Shown: piece by piece, positions 25,203 to 34,500 of the stretch | Numbering within the stretch: the first letter of the stretch is position 1 | Layout: the number at the start of each line of letters is the position of its first letter | From: Rhodospirillaceae bacterium | GTDB taxonomy: Bacteria > Pseudomonadota > Alphaproteobacteria > UBA8366 > Aestuariispiraceae | Assembly: GCA_002709955.1 (NCBI GenBank) | Contig: PAQY01000012.1 | Span: 505,679 to 569,678 of the forward strand | Length of the DNA stretch: 64,000 nt | Direction of reading: 5' to 3' | Made by a program: the position numbers and the translations under genes | Notes under the pieces: generated by a model | Databases searched by the model: none | Seen by the model: only the letters and a program-made list of their open reading frames with translations | What the model was told of the DNA's origin: nothing

Positions 25203-25575
25203 TTCTGGACGCCTCTTTCTCTCATTTGGACGGAAGCTCTCAACCAACCGCCCACTGCTCTCTCTGGACCGGTATCAGCAAGTGGCGTGCCAGTTTTGAT
25301 ATTTTATTGAAAACAATGGGTTATAATGGATATCGGCAAAAGCTGCTGATCCCCATGCGCAAAAATTTGCTGGATAGGGCGGGACATGCGGAACGGTTTG
25401 CCGGATCACTTTGACCCGGTGCTGTATATTTTCCATTGATCTGTGTGGGCGAATAACGGCCTATAAAAAGCAATCCGAAGTTTTTTTGTTTCGGTGACTT
25501 TATGTTAGGGTCCTTGCAGTACTGCATGCACCGTGATGCCGGGTATTGTCCAGGGTCCATAACAGGCGGCAAGAG
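25203..25575. promoter_or_regulatory. Divergent flgF / fliL intergenic region
   Basis: 373 bases with the flgF sigma-54 promoter at 25277-25292. No convincing promoter for fliL was found by eye, and no gene. Confidence 0.5.
25277..25292 (-). promoter_or_regulatory. Sigma-54 promoter of flgF operon
   Basis: The minus strand reads TGGCACG-CCAC-TTGCT, an exact -24/-12 consensus with correct spacing, 75 bases before flgF. Confidence 0.93.
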
Positions 25576-26106
25576 ATGAGCGACGACGACGAAAATGACG
25601 CACCGGTTAAAAAGAAGGTGAGCGGCAAGAAGCTCATTCTATTTGTTGTTCTGCCTATTCTTTTGCTGGGCGGGGCGGCTGGCGCTGTGTTTGCACTGGG
25701 CCTGCTGGACCCCTTGCTGGGCGGGGGAGAACAGCACGCGACAGAGGAGACTGCGACGGAAGATGCCGCCGCAACCGAAGGGGAGGCCGTCATTGATCCC
25801 CCCGGCGTGTTCTATCCGATGGATGAACTAACGGTATCGCTGAGTGGCACGGGGACCCGGAAGAATTTTCTGGTGCTGCAGGTTGAATTAGAGCTTGAGG
25901 CGCAGACCGATGTGGCGCGCGTTGAGCAGATGAAGCCAAAGATCATCAGCGAGTTCAACGCCTTCCTGCGGGAATTACGAACGGAAGAGTTGAACGGCAG
26001 TGCAGGGGCCTATCTGATCCGGGAAGAATTATACAGACGGGTCAGTCAGGTAGTGGCACCGACCCCTGTGAAGGATCTTTTATTGGTGAAAATGCTGGTG
26101 CAATAG
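25576..26106 (+). CDS. fliL: Flagellar basal-body-associated protein FliL
   Basis: A 176-residue inner-membrane protein: a lysine-rich cytoplasmic head, one transmembrane helix (LILFVVLPILLLGGAAGAVFAL), an acidic Ala/Glu/Thr linker, then the periplasmic FliL domain (FYPMDELTVSLSG...FLVLQVELELE...LLLVKMLVQ). FliL forms a ring around stators and supports torque. Start at MSDDDEN. It heads a plus-strand operon with fliM and motor accessory genes. Confidence 0.93.
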   Translation: MSDDDENDAPVKKKVSGKKLILFVVLPILLLGGAAGAVFALGLLDPLLGGGEQHATEETATEDAAATEGEAVIDPPGVFYPMDELTVSLSGTGTRKNFLVLQVELELEAQTDVARVEQMKPKIISEFNAFLRELRTEELNGSAGAYLIREELYRRVSQVVAPTPVKDLLLVKMLVQ

Positions 26107-26214
26107 ACTGGTGCAATAGGCTGGGACTAAAGAGGTTTCTTTGACTTGGCCCCAGAATTGCTTCGCCGTTTCGAAGGACGGATGGTACCGAAACGTAACT
26201 GAGGCACGGGACGT

Positions 26215-27315
26215 ATGGCTGACGATCAAGACGATATGGCCAATGAGTTTGACGCGATGGCGGATGAAGACGTTGGCGGCGGTGATTCCGACGGCGCGGA
26301 CGACCTTGCCGCTGAATGGGCTGCCATGGCTGACAGCGGCGATGCCGCAGCCGGGGGTGCCGCGCGGGTTCTGAACCAGGACGAGATTGACAGCCTGCTT
26401 GGTTTCCAGGAAGGCGGCGACGAAGATTCCAGTAAATCGGGGATCGAGGCCATTATCGATTCCGGCATGGTGTCCTATGAACGCCTGCCGATGCTGGAAA
26501 TCGTCTATGACCGTTTGGTCCGGATGATGTCGACCAGCCTGCGTAACTTTACGTCTGACAACGTAGAAGTCAGCCTGGACAATATCACCTCCATTCGCTT
26601 TGGGGATTACCTGAATTCCATTCCATTGCCCGCCATGCTGACCGTGTTCAAGGCAGAAGAATGGGACAATTATGGCCTGATCACCATCGACAGCTCGCTG
26701 ATTTATTCAATCGTTGATGTGTTGCTGGGCGGTCGCCGGGGAACTGCGGCGATGCGGATTGAAGGGCGACCCTATACCACGATTGAACGCAATCTGGTGG
26801 AGCGCATGATCAATGTGGTCCTGGCGGATCTGTCGGCTGCGTTTGATCCGTTGTCTTCTGTAACGATGCGATTTGATCGCCTGGAAACCAATCCGCGGTT
26901 TGCCACAATCGCGCGACCAGCCAATGCGGCGATCCTGGCGCGGTTGCGTATTGATATGGAAGATCGCGGCGGGCGGCTGGAATTGATGCTGCCCTATGCG
27001 ACACTGGAACCCGTCCGTGAATTGTTGTTGCAGATGTTCATGGGGGAAAAGTTTGGCCGGGATTCGATCTGGGAAAACCACCTGGCGACAGAGCTTTGGT
27101 TCACAGAAGTTCCCATCGAAGCCGTGTTGGATGAAGTCACGATGAGCCTGGGTGAGGTGCTGGACTGGGAAGTCGGCATGTTCCTGCCGTTCCATGCGAC
27201 ACCGGATTCCCCTGTTGAAATTCGATGTGGCAACATGGCGATGTTTACCGGAACGATGGGGCGCAAGGGTGGAAATATCGCCGTGCGCATCGACAAGCGG
27301 GCGAAAGTGGACTAG
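26215..27315 (+). CDS. fliM: Flagellar motor switch protein FliM
   Basis: A 366-residue C-ring subunit. The CheY-P binding/EIDSLL motif (LNQDEIDSLLGF) occurs near residues 53-64, after an unusually long acidic Asp/Ala-rich N-terminal extension. The middle domain (LTVFKAEEWDNYGLITIDSSLIYSIVDVLLGG) and the C-terminal SpoA domain (MSLGEVLDWEVGMFLPF) are canonical. GAGGCACGGGACGT precedes the start. It lies 108 bases after fliL. Confidence 0.97.
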   Translation: MADDQDDMANEFDAMADEDVGGGDSDGADDLAAEWAAMADSGDAAAGGAARVLNQDEIDSLLGFQEGGDEDSSKSGIEAIIDSGMVSYERLPMLEIVYDRLVRMMSTSLRNFTSDNVEVSLDNITSIRFGDYLNSIPLPAMLTVFKAEEWDNYGLITIDSSLIYSIVDVLLGGRRGTAAMRIEGRPYTTIERNLVERMINVVLADLSAAFDPLSSVTMRFDRLETNPRFATIARPANAAILARLRIDMEDRGGRLELMLPYATLEPVRELLLQMFMGEKFGRDSIWENHLATELWFTEVPIEAVLDEVTMSLGEVLDWEVGMFLPFHATPDSPVEIRCGNMAMFTGTMGRKGGNIAVRIDKRAKVD

Positions 27316-27437
27316 CCCCCTTTTTTCAGGCGAATCCTGATATTAGATACCGTGACAACGATAGTACGTTTGGCAAAATTCGTGTATTTTCTGGATATCG
27401 GTTCACATTGTGACGATGAAGGGTAAATGACAGGTCG

Positions 27438-28079
27438 ATGGTCGGGACGATGATCAGCATCGGTTTTGATGTGGCGCTCATGATATGTTTGGGCGTTGCG
27501 ATCTATTATGGGGTCCGCCTGAACCGTCAGATGGCGATTATCCGCTCCGGTCGTGAGGAACTGCAATCCCTTATCACCGAATTCACGCAGGCCACGTCCC
27601 GGGCTGAAAAGGCATTATCCGAATTGAAATCGGATGTTGGGGCGACCCTGAATGACGCCAGGCAGTCGGCGCATAAAGCCGGTGCGCTGTGCGATGATCT
27701 GGAATTCCTGATCAAACGCGGGGAGAAAGTCGCGGATGCCCTGGAAATTGGCGTTCGTGCCAGCCGCCAGGGATCTGCCGATCCTGTATCGACGGAGGGG
27801 CGCGGCGATCTGCGCGCTGCGCCGGATCAGAAGCTTGGTGCAAAGTCTCCGACGCGGGCGGCGGGAGAGTCCAGCTTGAAAGACAGCCTGAAAAAAGGCA
27901 TGTCTCGGGCCATTCGCGGGGCGCATACGGATACGGATCGACCCGATACAGAGGCATCTGGTCGATCCCTGGTCGCCGCGCCGGAAGACCGGGTTGCTGC
28001 TGGCGAAAAGTCTGACAGTAAAAAGGCGCGGGCAAAGTCGAAATCTGAATTGTTAAAAGCATTACAGGATATGCGGTGA
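27438..28079 (+). CDS. DUF6468 flagellar accessory protein
   Basis: A 213-residue protein with one N-terminal transmembrane helix (FDVALMICLGVAIYYGVRL), then a helical region (REELQSLITEFTQATSRAEKALSEL...LNDARQSAHKAGALCDDLEFLIKRGEK), and a basic, disordered C terminus. This matches DUF6468, a family found in alphaproteobacterial flagellar operons between fliM and motE. Function unknown; a motor-associated membrane coiled coil is plausible. The stop is ten bases from the motE start. Confidence 0.75.
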   Translation: MVGTMISIGFDVALMICLGVAIYYGVRLNRQMAIIRSGREELQSLITEFTQATSRAEKALSELKSDVGATLNDARQSAHKAGALCDDLEFLIKRGEKVADALEIGVRASRQGSADPVSTEGRGDLRAAPDQKLGAKSPTRAAGESSLKDSLKKGMSRAIRGAHTDTDRPDTEASGRSLVAAPEDRVAAGEKSDSKKARAKSKSELLKALQDMR

Positions 28080-28089
28080 GGATGTGGCA

Positions 28090-28749
28090 ATGCGGTTAAG
28101 ATTGATCCCTGTGGTCATCGTCTTGGCGGCGCTCGGCCTGTCTTTTCGGGCCGGGTCCATCGTAGATCTTTTGACAGATCAGGAACCTTCCAGAAAGACC
28201 CCGGCGATTGGTGTCGCCATCGCACAGGATGCCAGCGCTGTACCGCCTGTGCCCGGCGACAATGGCAACGAAATGACGCCGCTGGAACTGGATAAAAGCG
28301 ATGTGCCCATCATCGATGGCACGGATGATGGCATGCACCCGACAGAGGCGCGCCTGGCCAACAGTCTGGCACAGCGGCGCATGGAACTGGATACGCGCGA
28401 ACGTGAACTAGAGCAGCGCAGCGCCATGCTGGGTGTGGTAGAGGCCCGTCTGGCAGACACACAAAAGAATCTTGAAGGCATTCGCGACGAAATACAGCAA
28501 CTGGTCGCGAAATATGAAGGTCTGGAAGACGAAGAAAGCGCGCGCCTGCAGCGGATTTATTCCAATATGAAGCCCAAAAATGCGGCAGAAATCTTTGATA
28601 CGATGGAACTGGATACGATCCTGAGCGTCATTCGGGGAATGAATGACAGAAAGCTGGCCCCGATTCTGGAGGCGATGGATCCGAACAAGGCCGTGATTGT
28701 TACCCAGGAAATCAACGCCCGCGAAGAATTGCCGACCTTCAACAACTAA
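28090..28749 (+). CDS. motE: MotE-family motility protein
   Basis: A 219-residue protein with an N-terminal membrane or signal segment, an acidic linker, a coiled coil (MELDTRERELEQRSAMLGVVEARL...IQQLVAKYEGL) and a C-terminal MgtE-N-like module (YSNMKPKNAAEIFDTMELDTILSVIRGMNDRKLAPILEAMDPNKA). In Sinorhizobium MotE is the periplasmic chaperone of the motor protein MotC. Start at MRLRLIP, with GAGG upstream, in preference to the GTG two codons earlier. Its client here may be the large secreted protein encoded further down the operon. Confidence 0.82.
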   Translation: MRLRLIPVVIVLAALGLSFRAGSIVDLLTDQEPSRKTPAIGVAIAQDASAVPPVPGDNGNEMTPLELDKSDVPIIDGTDDGMHPTEARLANSLAQRRMELDTRERELEQRSAMLGVVEARLADTQKNLEGIRDEIQQLVAKYEGLEDEESARLQRIYSNMKPKNAAEIFDTMELDTILSVIRGMNDRKLAPILEAMDPNKAVIVTQEINAREELPTFNN

Positions 28750-28854
28750 ATATTCCGTAAAAGAATCCCTTTTAAGGTGTCGATTTCGGCGGCATTCTGG
28801 TTCGCATTTCCTGCCCCCAAATGGTTTTGCGAATTGATTTGATGGCGCGGTGAT

Positions 28855-29241
28855 ATGGCAGTCCGATTTGATATTAATATCCTTGTTGTGGATGATCGAC
28901 CAACAATGGTTCGAATCCTGTGCCATATGCTGCGGGAACTTCAGTTCACCCATATTGATGACGCCACGGATGGCGGCGATGCGCTGGCGAAATTGGCGCA
29001 TAAAGATTATGGCCTGGTCATATCAGACTGGACCATGAAACCCATGAATGGGCTTGATTTATTGCGGGCAATGCGCGCCGATGAAACGTGGTGCGAAACG
29101 CCTTTCCTAATGATGACCCCGGAGAATAAGACAGAAAACGTCATTGCCGCCAGGCAGGCCGGTGCCAGTGGCTATATTGTAAAACCCTTTAATGCGGCGA
29201 TGCTGAAATCTAAACTGGTGGCGATTTTAGGGGATTTTTGA
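28855..29241 (+). CDS. CheY-like single-domain response regulator
   Basis: A 128-residue receiver domain: acidic pocket D13-D14, phospho-acceptor D58 in VISDWTMKPMNG, T88 in MMTPEN and K110 in YIVKPF, all present. It has no output domain, so it probably acts like CheY on FliM, encoded 1.5 kb upstream. No kinase or other che gene is in the window. It slightly overlaps the following DinB frame only if the longer DinB start is used. Confidence 0.9.
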   Translation: MAVRFDINILVVDDRPTMVRILCHMLRELQFTHIDDATDGGDALAKLAHKDYGLVISDWTMKPMNGLDLLRAMRADETWCETPFLMMTPENKTENVIAARQAGASGYIVKPFNAAMLKSKLVAILGDF

Positions 29242-29255
29242 ATTGGACGGGAACG

Positions 29256-29759
29256 ATGATTGATATCGAATATCTTAAAACCATGGCCCGCTATAATCGT
29301 TGGCAGAACGACAGCCTGTATGGTGCCGCTGACCGATTGGATGATGCGGCGCGGCGTCTGGATCGGGGTGCTTTTTTCGGCTCTATCCATGGCACATTGT
29401 GTCATATTCTGTGGGCCGATCAGATCTGGATGCATCGGTTTTCCGGCTCTCCCAAACCGTCGATGAGCAATGCTGAATCCCATCATATGATTGAAGACTG
29501 GCAGGATTTGAAACAGGCCCGCACAGCCATGGATCAAATGATTCAGGAATGGTCGGATGGTCTGGACCCAGCCTGGTTGGCGGGCGATTTATCCTGGTAT
29601 TCCGGGGCCGTGAAACGGGATATGACAGAATCGAAGGCTTTGCTGGTGACCCATATGTTCAATCATCAGACCCATCACCGGGGCCAGGTTCATGCAATGC
29701 TGACAGCAGCAGGGGCGCGGCCGGATGATACGGACCTGATGCTGATTGGTCAGCGATGA
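29256..29759 (+). CDS. DinB-family metal-binding protein
   Basis: A 167-residue four-helix-bundle protein of the DinB/YfiT superfamily. The metal triad is suggested by SIHGTLCHILWADQIW and THMFNHQTHHRGQ, whose histidines bind a divalent metal in the family. Relatives include damage-inducible proteins and thiol-dependent transferases; the activity here is unknown. ATG 29256 is preceded by GGACGGGA. Its place inside a motor operon is unexpected, and co-transcription may be incidental. Confidence 0.85.
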   Translation: MIDIEYLKTMARYNRWQNDSLYGAADRLDDAARRLDRGAFFGSIHGTLCHILWADQIWMHRFSGSPKPSMSNAESHHMIEDWQDLKQARTAMDQMIQEWSDGLDPAWLAGDLSWYSGAVKRDMTESKALLVTHMFNHQTHHRGQVHAMLTAAGARPDDTDLMLIGQR

Positions 29760-29878
29760 TGATTTCAAGCGCCGCGAAGTTGTAGAGTTAGGGAAACAGT
29801 CCGGCCATTCTGTTATAAATTTTATAGAATTACGGCGATTTCTTGCGATTTATCCTGCGACTCCGGCATATTGGGGGG

Positions 29879-30748
29879 ATGATACAGGACGAAGATCAGT
29901 TGAAGGATGAAACGGATGTCCTCCCGATCCGCAAGGAGACGGGACCCATCCTGTTTTTAAGCCTTTTCCTGATGCTTTTAGCATTCTTTATTTTGCTTAA
30001 TTCTATTTCAACCTTACGGGAAACGAAATCGCGCGATGTCTTGAGTTCCGTTTCTGCAACATTTCAGACCACGATAGACCCGGATCGGTCGGCGGAAATT
30101 CTTGTATCAACCCTGGGCGGGGTGCTGGAACCACAGAAAGTGCTGGATGAGGTTGAACGCCTGTGGTTGTCGGACGTGCCCTTTGTGAAGTTTGAAACGG
30201 TAACCCAGGGCCGCCACATCATGGTTGAACTGCCGATCATTCAGCTGTTTGTCGGCGCACAGCCGGAATTGCGGGGGGATCGCCGGGACCTGTTGACGGC
30301 GACAGCCAATGTCCTGTCGGCGCGGCTGCCTGGTCAGGTCGTGATTATGCAGGCGATCTTGTTCGTAAATGATCTGGCGCAGGTGCCAACGGTGCCGGAC
30401 GCCCCGGCACCCCCTCCTGTTGTTGAGGGGACAGTTGATCTGGCAAATCCAGAAGCGATGATTGCGCCGGTTGATGATGAAAAAGATGGCACAGAGCTGG
30501 CCTTTGATCGCGTTGGCGCACTTGCAAAGGCGCTGGTCGCGGGCGGGGCCCCGCCGGATAACTTTGAAATCGGGATTCGTCCAGGCAATGTATCGCGCAT
30601 TCGGTTCCGCTTTTATATTCGGGATGCGGGGGAGGCGCGTATGACATTCGCACCGGTTCAGGATGAGGCCACTGCCCCCGCGGCCCCCCCAGATCAGCCA
30701 GAAGGCCAGCCAGAAGAACAGCCAGAAGCACAGGCTGGGGGGCTGTAA
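29879..30748 (+). CDS. MotB-like protein lacking the proton-binding Asp and OmpA domain
   Basis: A 289-residue protein with one transmembrane helix (GPILFLSLFLMLLAFFILL) that aligns with the MotB helix, but Ser28 stands where MotB has its essential Asp. The periplasmic part has a short MotB-plug-like region (NSISTLRETKS) followed by a divergent domain; no OmpA peptidoglycan-binding signature was found. The C terminus is Pro/Glu/Gln-rich. It overlaps the next, MotB-like gene by one base. Start at MIQDEDQ; the ribosome site is poor. It may be a non-conducting stator partner. Confidence 0.65.
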   Translation: MIQDEDQLKDETDVLPIRKETGPILFLSLFLMLLAFFILLNSISTLRETKSRDVLSSVSATFQTTIDPDRSAEILVSTLGGVLEPQKVLDEVERLWLSDVPFVKFETVTQGRHIMVELPIIQLFVGAQPELRGDRRDLLTATANVLSARLPGQVVIMQAILFVNDLAQVPTVPDAPAPPPVVEGTVDLANPEAMIAPVDDEKDGTELAFDRVGALAKALVAGGAPPDNFEIGIRPGNVSRIRFRFYIRDAGEARMTFAPVQDEATAPAAPPDQPEGQPEEQPEAQAGGL

Positions 30749-31560
30749 TGAGCAACGAAGTGATGGCACCATCCGCCTTTGCCGACCCGAACCCCGATGA
30801 GCGGTTAGATCGGGAGCCGGAGGTTATGGGGCATATCCATACATCGCTGTTGGAACAGGATGAGCTTCCAGAAGAAGTGATTGAAAAATCGCCTGCCTGG
30901 CTTGTGACCTTCGGGGATGTTACGGCCTTGATGCTGGCGTTTTTTGTTATGCTGTATTCCATGTCGGAATTGCAGTCAGAAAAGTGGGATACCGTCATTT
31001 CCGTGTTGGCGACCCGGGTTGATCCCACAGCCGAAGGCCAGCCGCGTCCGGTCGGGGAACGCACCATCACACGAATTGATCTGGTGTCAGCCTTTCCAAC
31101 CGGTTATTTGCAAAGGATACTTGAAACGAAACTGGCGGAAGACCCGCTGTTAAAGACAATTCGAATGACGGGGTTAGAGGATCAATTGGTGTTGTCACTG
31201 CCGACCGATACATTTTTCACCGGACCTGGCGCGCAGATTGATCCCCAGGCCGCGCCCGCTTTGCGACGGTTGGGGGTGGTTTTCGGTCAGTTCGGTAATC
31301 GCCTGGATATCAAGGGCCATACGGACCCCATCGCACCACCGTCCAATTCGGATTATCCGGACAACTGGTCCCTGTCGCTGGGGCGTGCGCTGGCCGTGGC
31401 CCAGGCCTTGAACAATGCAGGATATCCTGGCGAGTTCACAGTGCTGGGGCTGGCCGATTCCAATTATCGCTATATCGATCAGGATATCCCGGAGCAAGAG
31501 CGCTATGCCTTGGCCCGGCGCGTCGATATCGTCATTGTACCGGAGGCTCGGGGACAGTGA
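30748..31560 (+). CDS. MotB-like protein with OmpA domain
   Basis: A 270-residue protein: SPAWLVTFGDVTALMLAFFVML with the ion-binding Asp57, then a plug-like SMSELQSEKW, and a C-terminal OmpA-like domain (LDIKGHTDPIAPPSN...LSLGRALAVAQAL...YALARRVDIVI). This is the layout of the stator protein MotB, which anchors to peptidoglycan. MotA is not encoded in the window. Translationally linked to its Asp-less paralog upstream and, by a GTGA overlap, to the giant gene downstream. Confidence 0.85.
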   Translation: MSNEVMAPSAFADPNPDERLDREPEVMGHIHTSLLEQDELPEEVIEKSPAWLVTFGDVTALMLAFFVMLYSMSELQSEKWDTVISVLATRVDPTAEGQPRPVGERTITRIDLVSAFPTGYLQRILETKLAEDPLLKTIRMTGLEDQLVLSLPTDTFFTGPGAQIDPQAAPALRRLGVVFGQFGNRLDIKGHTDPIAPPSNSDYPDNWSLSLGRALAVAQALNNAGYPGEFTVLGLADSNYRYIDQDIPEQERYALARRVDIVIVPEARGQ

Positions 31561-34500
31561 GCAGCCCGATCACATGGCGTCTGATGTGCCGCATCCTTGT
31601 TATAGCCCTGGTCCTGACCCTGGGTGGGACGCTTGCGCGCGCCCAGGAAGCCGTCACCGTTCGGGCCTGGCAACATTCGGATTTCGCCCGATTGGTTTTC
31701 GACTGGCCCGCATCCACTGGCTATAGCGCCACTATTGCAGATCAGGTCTTAACGGTTCAGTTTGACCGCGCCTTGCAGGTTGATCTGGCTGTCGTTCGGG
31801 AGCGTCTGGGGGATTATATTGCCCAAGCGAATGGTCCGGGTGTCGCAGGGACAGGCGCAAATGCGGTATCGTTCCAATTAACCAGCCCCATGTCGGTGAC
31901 TGATTTCACCAATGAAAATTCCATCGTGGTGGATCTGCGTCGCAGCGAAACGGCCCCGCAAGCGCAAAACCAGCCCGCACAGCCCACGCAACAACTATCC
32001 ACCGATGCAGCAACACAACCAGTTGCACAGACAGGTCAAGCGGGGGCGACAGACTTGCCCGTGCGCATTGGCGATCATCCGGGCTATACCCGCATTGTGT
32101 TTGATTGGCCGCAATCGGTTCCCTATACGGTCAATCAGAACGGCCGTGCGGTGACTGTTGATTTTGGGCGCGCAGCGACTGTCGATGTTGCAGCCCTGGC
32201 CCAGACCCTGCCGCCGGGAATTCGCGTCGCTTCGGTTCAGCCCAGCGGGCAAGGAACAGCCATCACGCTTGCCGTTCCAGATGGGTCGGAATTGCGCCAT
32301 TTTCCGTTGGACCAAAAGGTTGTTCTGGATGTTCTGGCCTCCGCTGAGGCGCGCAGCCAACCAGCCGCTGCCTTGGAGAACGAACAACCGGCGACGGAGC
32401 AACCGGCAACGGATCAAGCACCCCAGACCGCGCAGCAGGAGCCGCCGGTTCAATCGGTACCCGCCGAAACTGTACCCGCCGAAACTACACCCGCCGAGCC
32501 TGAACCTGTGCGAGAGCCTGTCCCTGCGCCAGAGGCACCGCAGGCTGTTGCATCGGAACCTTCGGCTGCGGAAATGGCGGCAATGCCGACTGTACCAACA
32601 GAACAGGAAGCGGCGACAACGCCCCCCGTAGAAGCGCCATCCGGTCCGCCCCTGTTTAACTTCTCGTTCCAATGGTCCGGTGATGTGGGGGCAGCGGTCT
32701 TTCGTCGGGCGGATAATATCTGGGTGATCTTTGACGCCGCGACCAATCTGGACCTTTCGCCCTTACGGGTGGAAGGTGCGCCGGTGATTGAGCGTATTGA
32801 TCAATTGCCAATCGGCGGCGCGTCGGTTCTGCGCATGCGTGTGCCCGACAACACCGTGAATGCCAGTGCCCGTCGCGAAGGGTTTAACTGGGTCGTCGAA
32901 TTCCGGCGCGCCCCACAACGCCCCCTGGCACAGGTGCCAATATTGGCGGATGTCACGGCGGAAATCGGCCCATTCTTAACTTTTCCGACAGAGACACCGG
33001 GGCGGTCCTTTAATGTTCCAGACCCCGATATGGGGGATGTCATGCGGGTCGCGACATTCCTGGAATCGGGCATCGGGATCGATGGATTGCGCCAGTATCC
33101 GGAATTCGAATTACTGCCCACGGCCCAGGGTGTGGCCCTGATCCGGCTGTCTGATACGGTTCTGTTGGATCGGAACTTTGATGGATTTCAGATCAGCGCC
33201 CCAGATGGCCTGGCGATTTCCGGTGTGTCGCCTGAAGCCCCGGTATCCACCGGTCAGATCTTAAGTGCGCGGCGCCTGTTCGACCTGAATGGATTAATGC
33301 GCGGCCCCCAGCAGGAATTTGAAGACCTTTCCAATGCCCTGTTCCGGTCCATGGCGGAAGTACCGGATGAAAAGCTGGATGCGGCGCGTTTGAATTATGC
33401 GGGGTTCCTGATGGCCCATAATCGGGGGTTTGAAGCTATCGGAGTGTTGCGGGTTGTAGAGGAAAATGACCCCCAGTTGATGAAGCGCCCGGAAAACCTG
33501 GCATTGCAGGGCGCGTCAACGGTCCTGATCGGTCGTCCGCAAGAGGCGAAGACGCTGTTGAATGATCCCCGTCTTGATGGATTTGCAGAAGCCGCCATCT
33601 GGCGCGGTGCGGCCTTGGCGGAAGAGGGGGACTATCTGGCCGCCGCGGAAGCATTTGGTCCGGGCGATAGCTTGTTGAGCCGCTATCCCTATCCCCTGAA
33701 AGCGCATCTTGGCCTGATGCGTATCGATACTGCGTTTGCCAACCGGGACGTTCAGGGGGCAGAAGCCTGGATCAATTCCTTGCAAGGGGACCGTGCGGAA
33801 CTGACGCGCGGGCAACAGGCGGCACTGGATTATCAACGGGCCCGTCTGGCTGTATCGCGCACTGAATTTGATGAGGGCGCGCAGTTATTTGAGGACGTCA
33901 TGGCGTCTGGCGACCGGAAATATTCCTATCGGGCAGAACTTGCATTGATCACACTGGGCCAAAGACAAGGTTTCATGAGCGATACCGAAGCTTTGGAGCG
34001 GATGGAACGTCTGCGCTATGCCTGGCGCGGCGACCGCAGCGAGTTGTATCTGTTAAAGCGGCTTGGGGAATTGTACCTGAAGCAGCCTGACTATTTTAAA
34101 GGGTTAGGGGTTTTCCGCACCGCCGTGAAATACTTCCCCGGGGACCCCGTGGCGGAAGATCTGGCAGGCGAAATGACAGATATATTCCGCAGATTGTACC
34201 TGGATGGAGAGGCTGACAGCCTGCCGCCCCTTAAGGCCCTGGCCCTGTACGACGAATTCATGGAATTGACGCCCTCTGGGGAGGATGGCGACCAGATCAT
34301 CGAGAATATCGCTGACCGGCTGGCTTCTATCGACTTGTTGACTGAATCTGCTGAGCAATTGCGCGAATTGTTGAATAACGAGGATCGATTGCCGCCAGGA
34401 GAGGAACGGGTCCGGTTGAGCAACAAACTGGCCCTGATTTTGTTGATGGACGGTAAACCTGAAGACGCGGAGGAGGCTATCGCTCAGGGGCGTCGGGGTC

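Noticed and set aside
25300-25575. Sigma-54 or CtrA promoter for fliL
   Set aside because: No TGGCAC-type or TTAA-N7-TTAA match was found on the plus strand.
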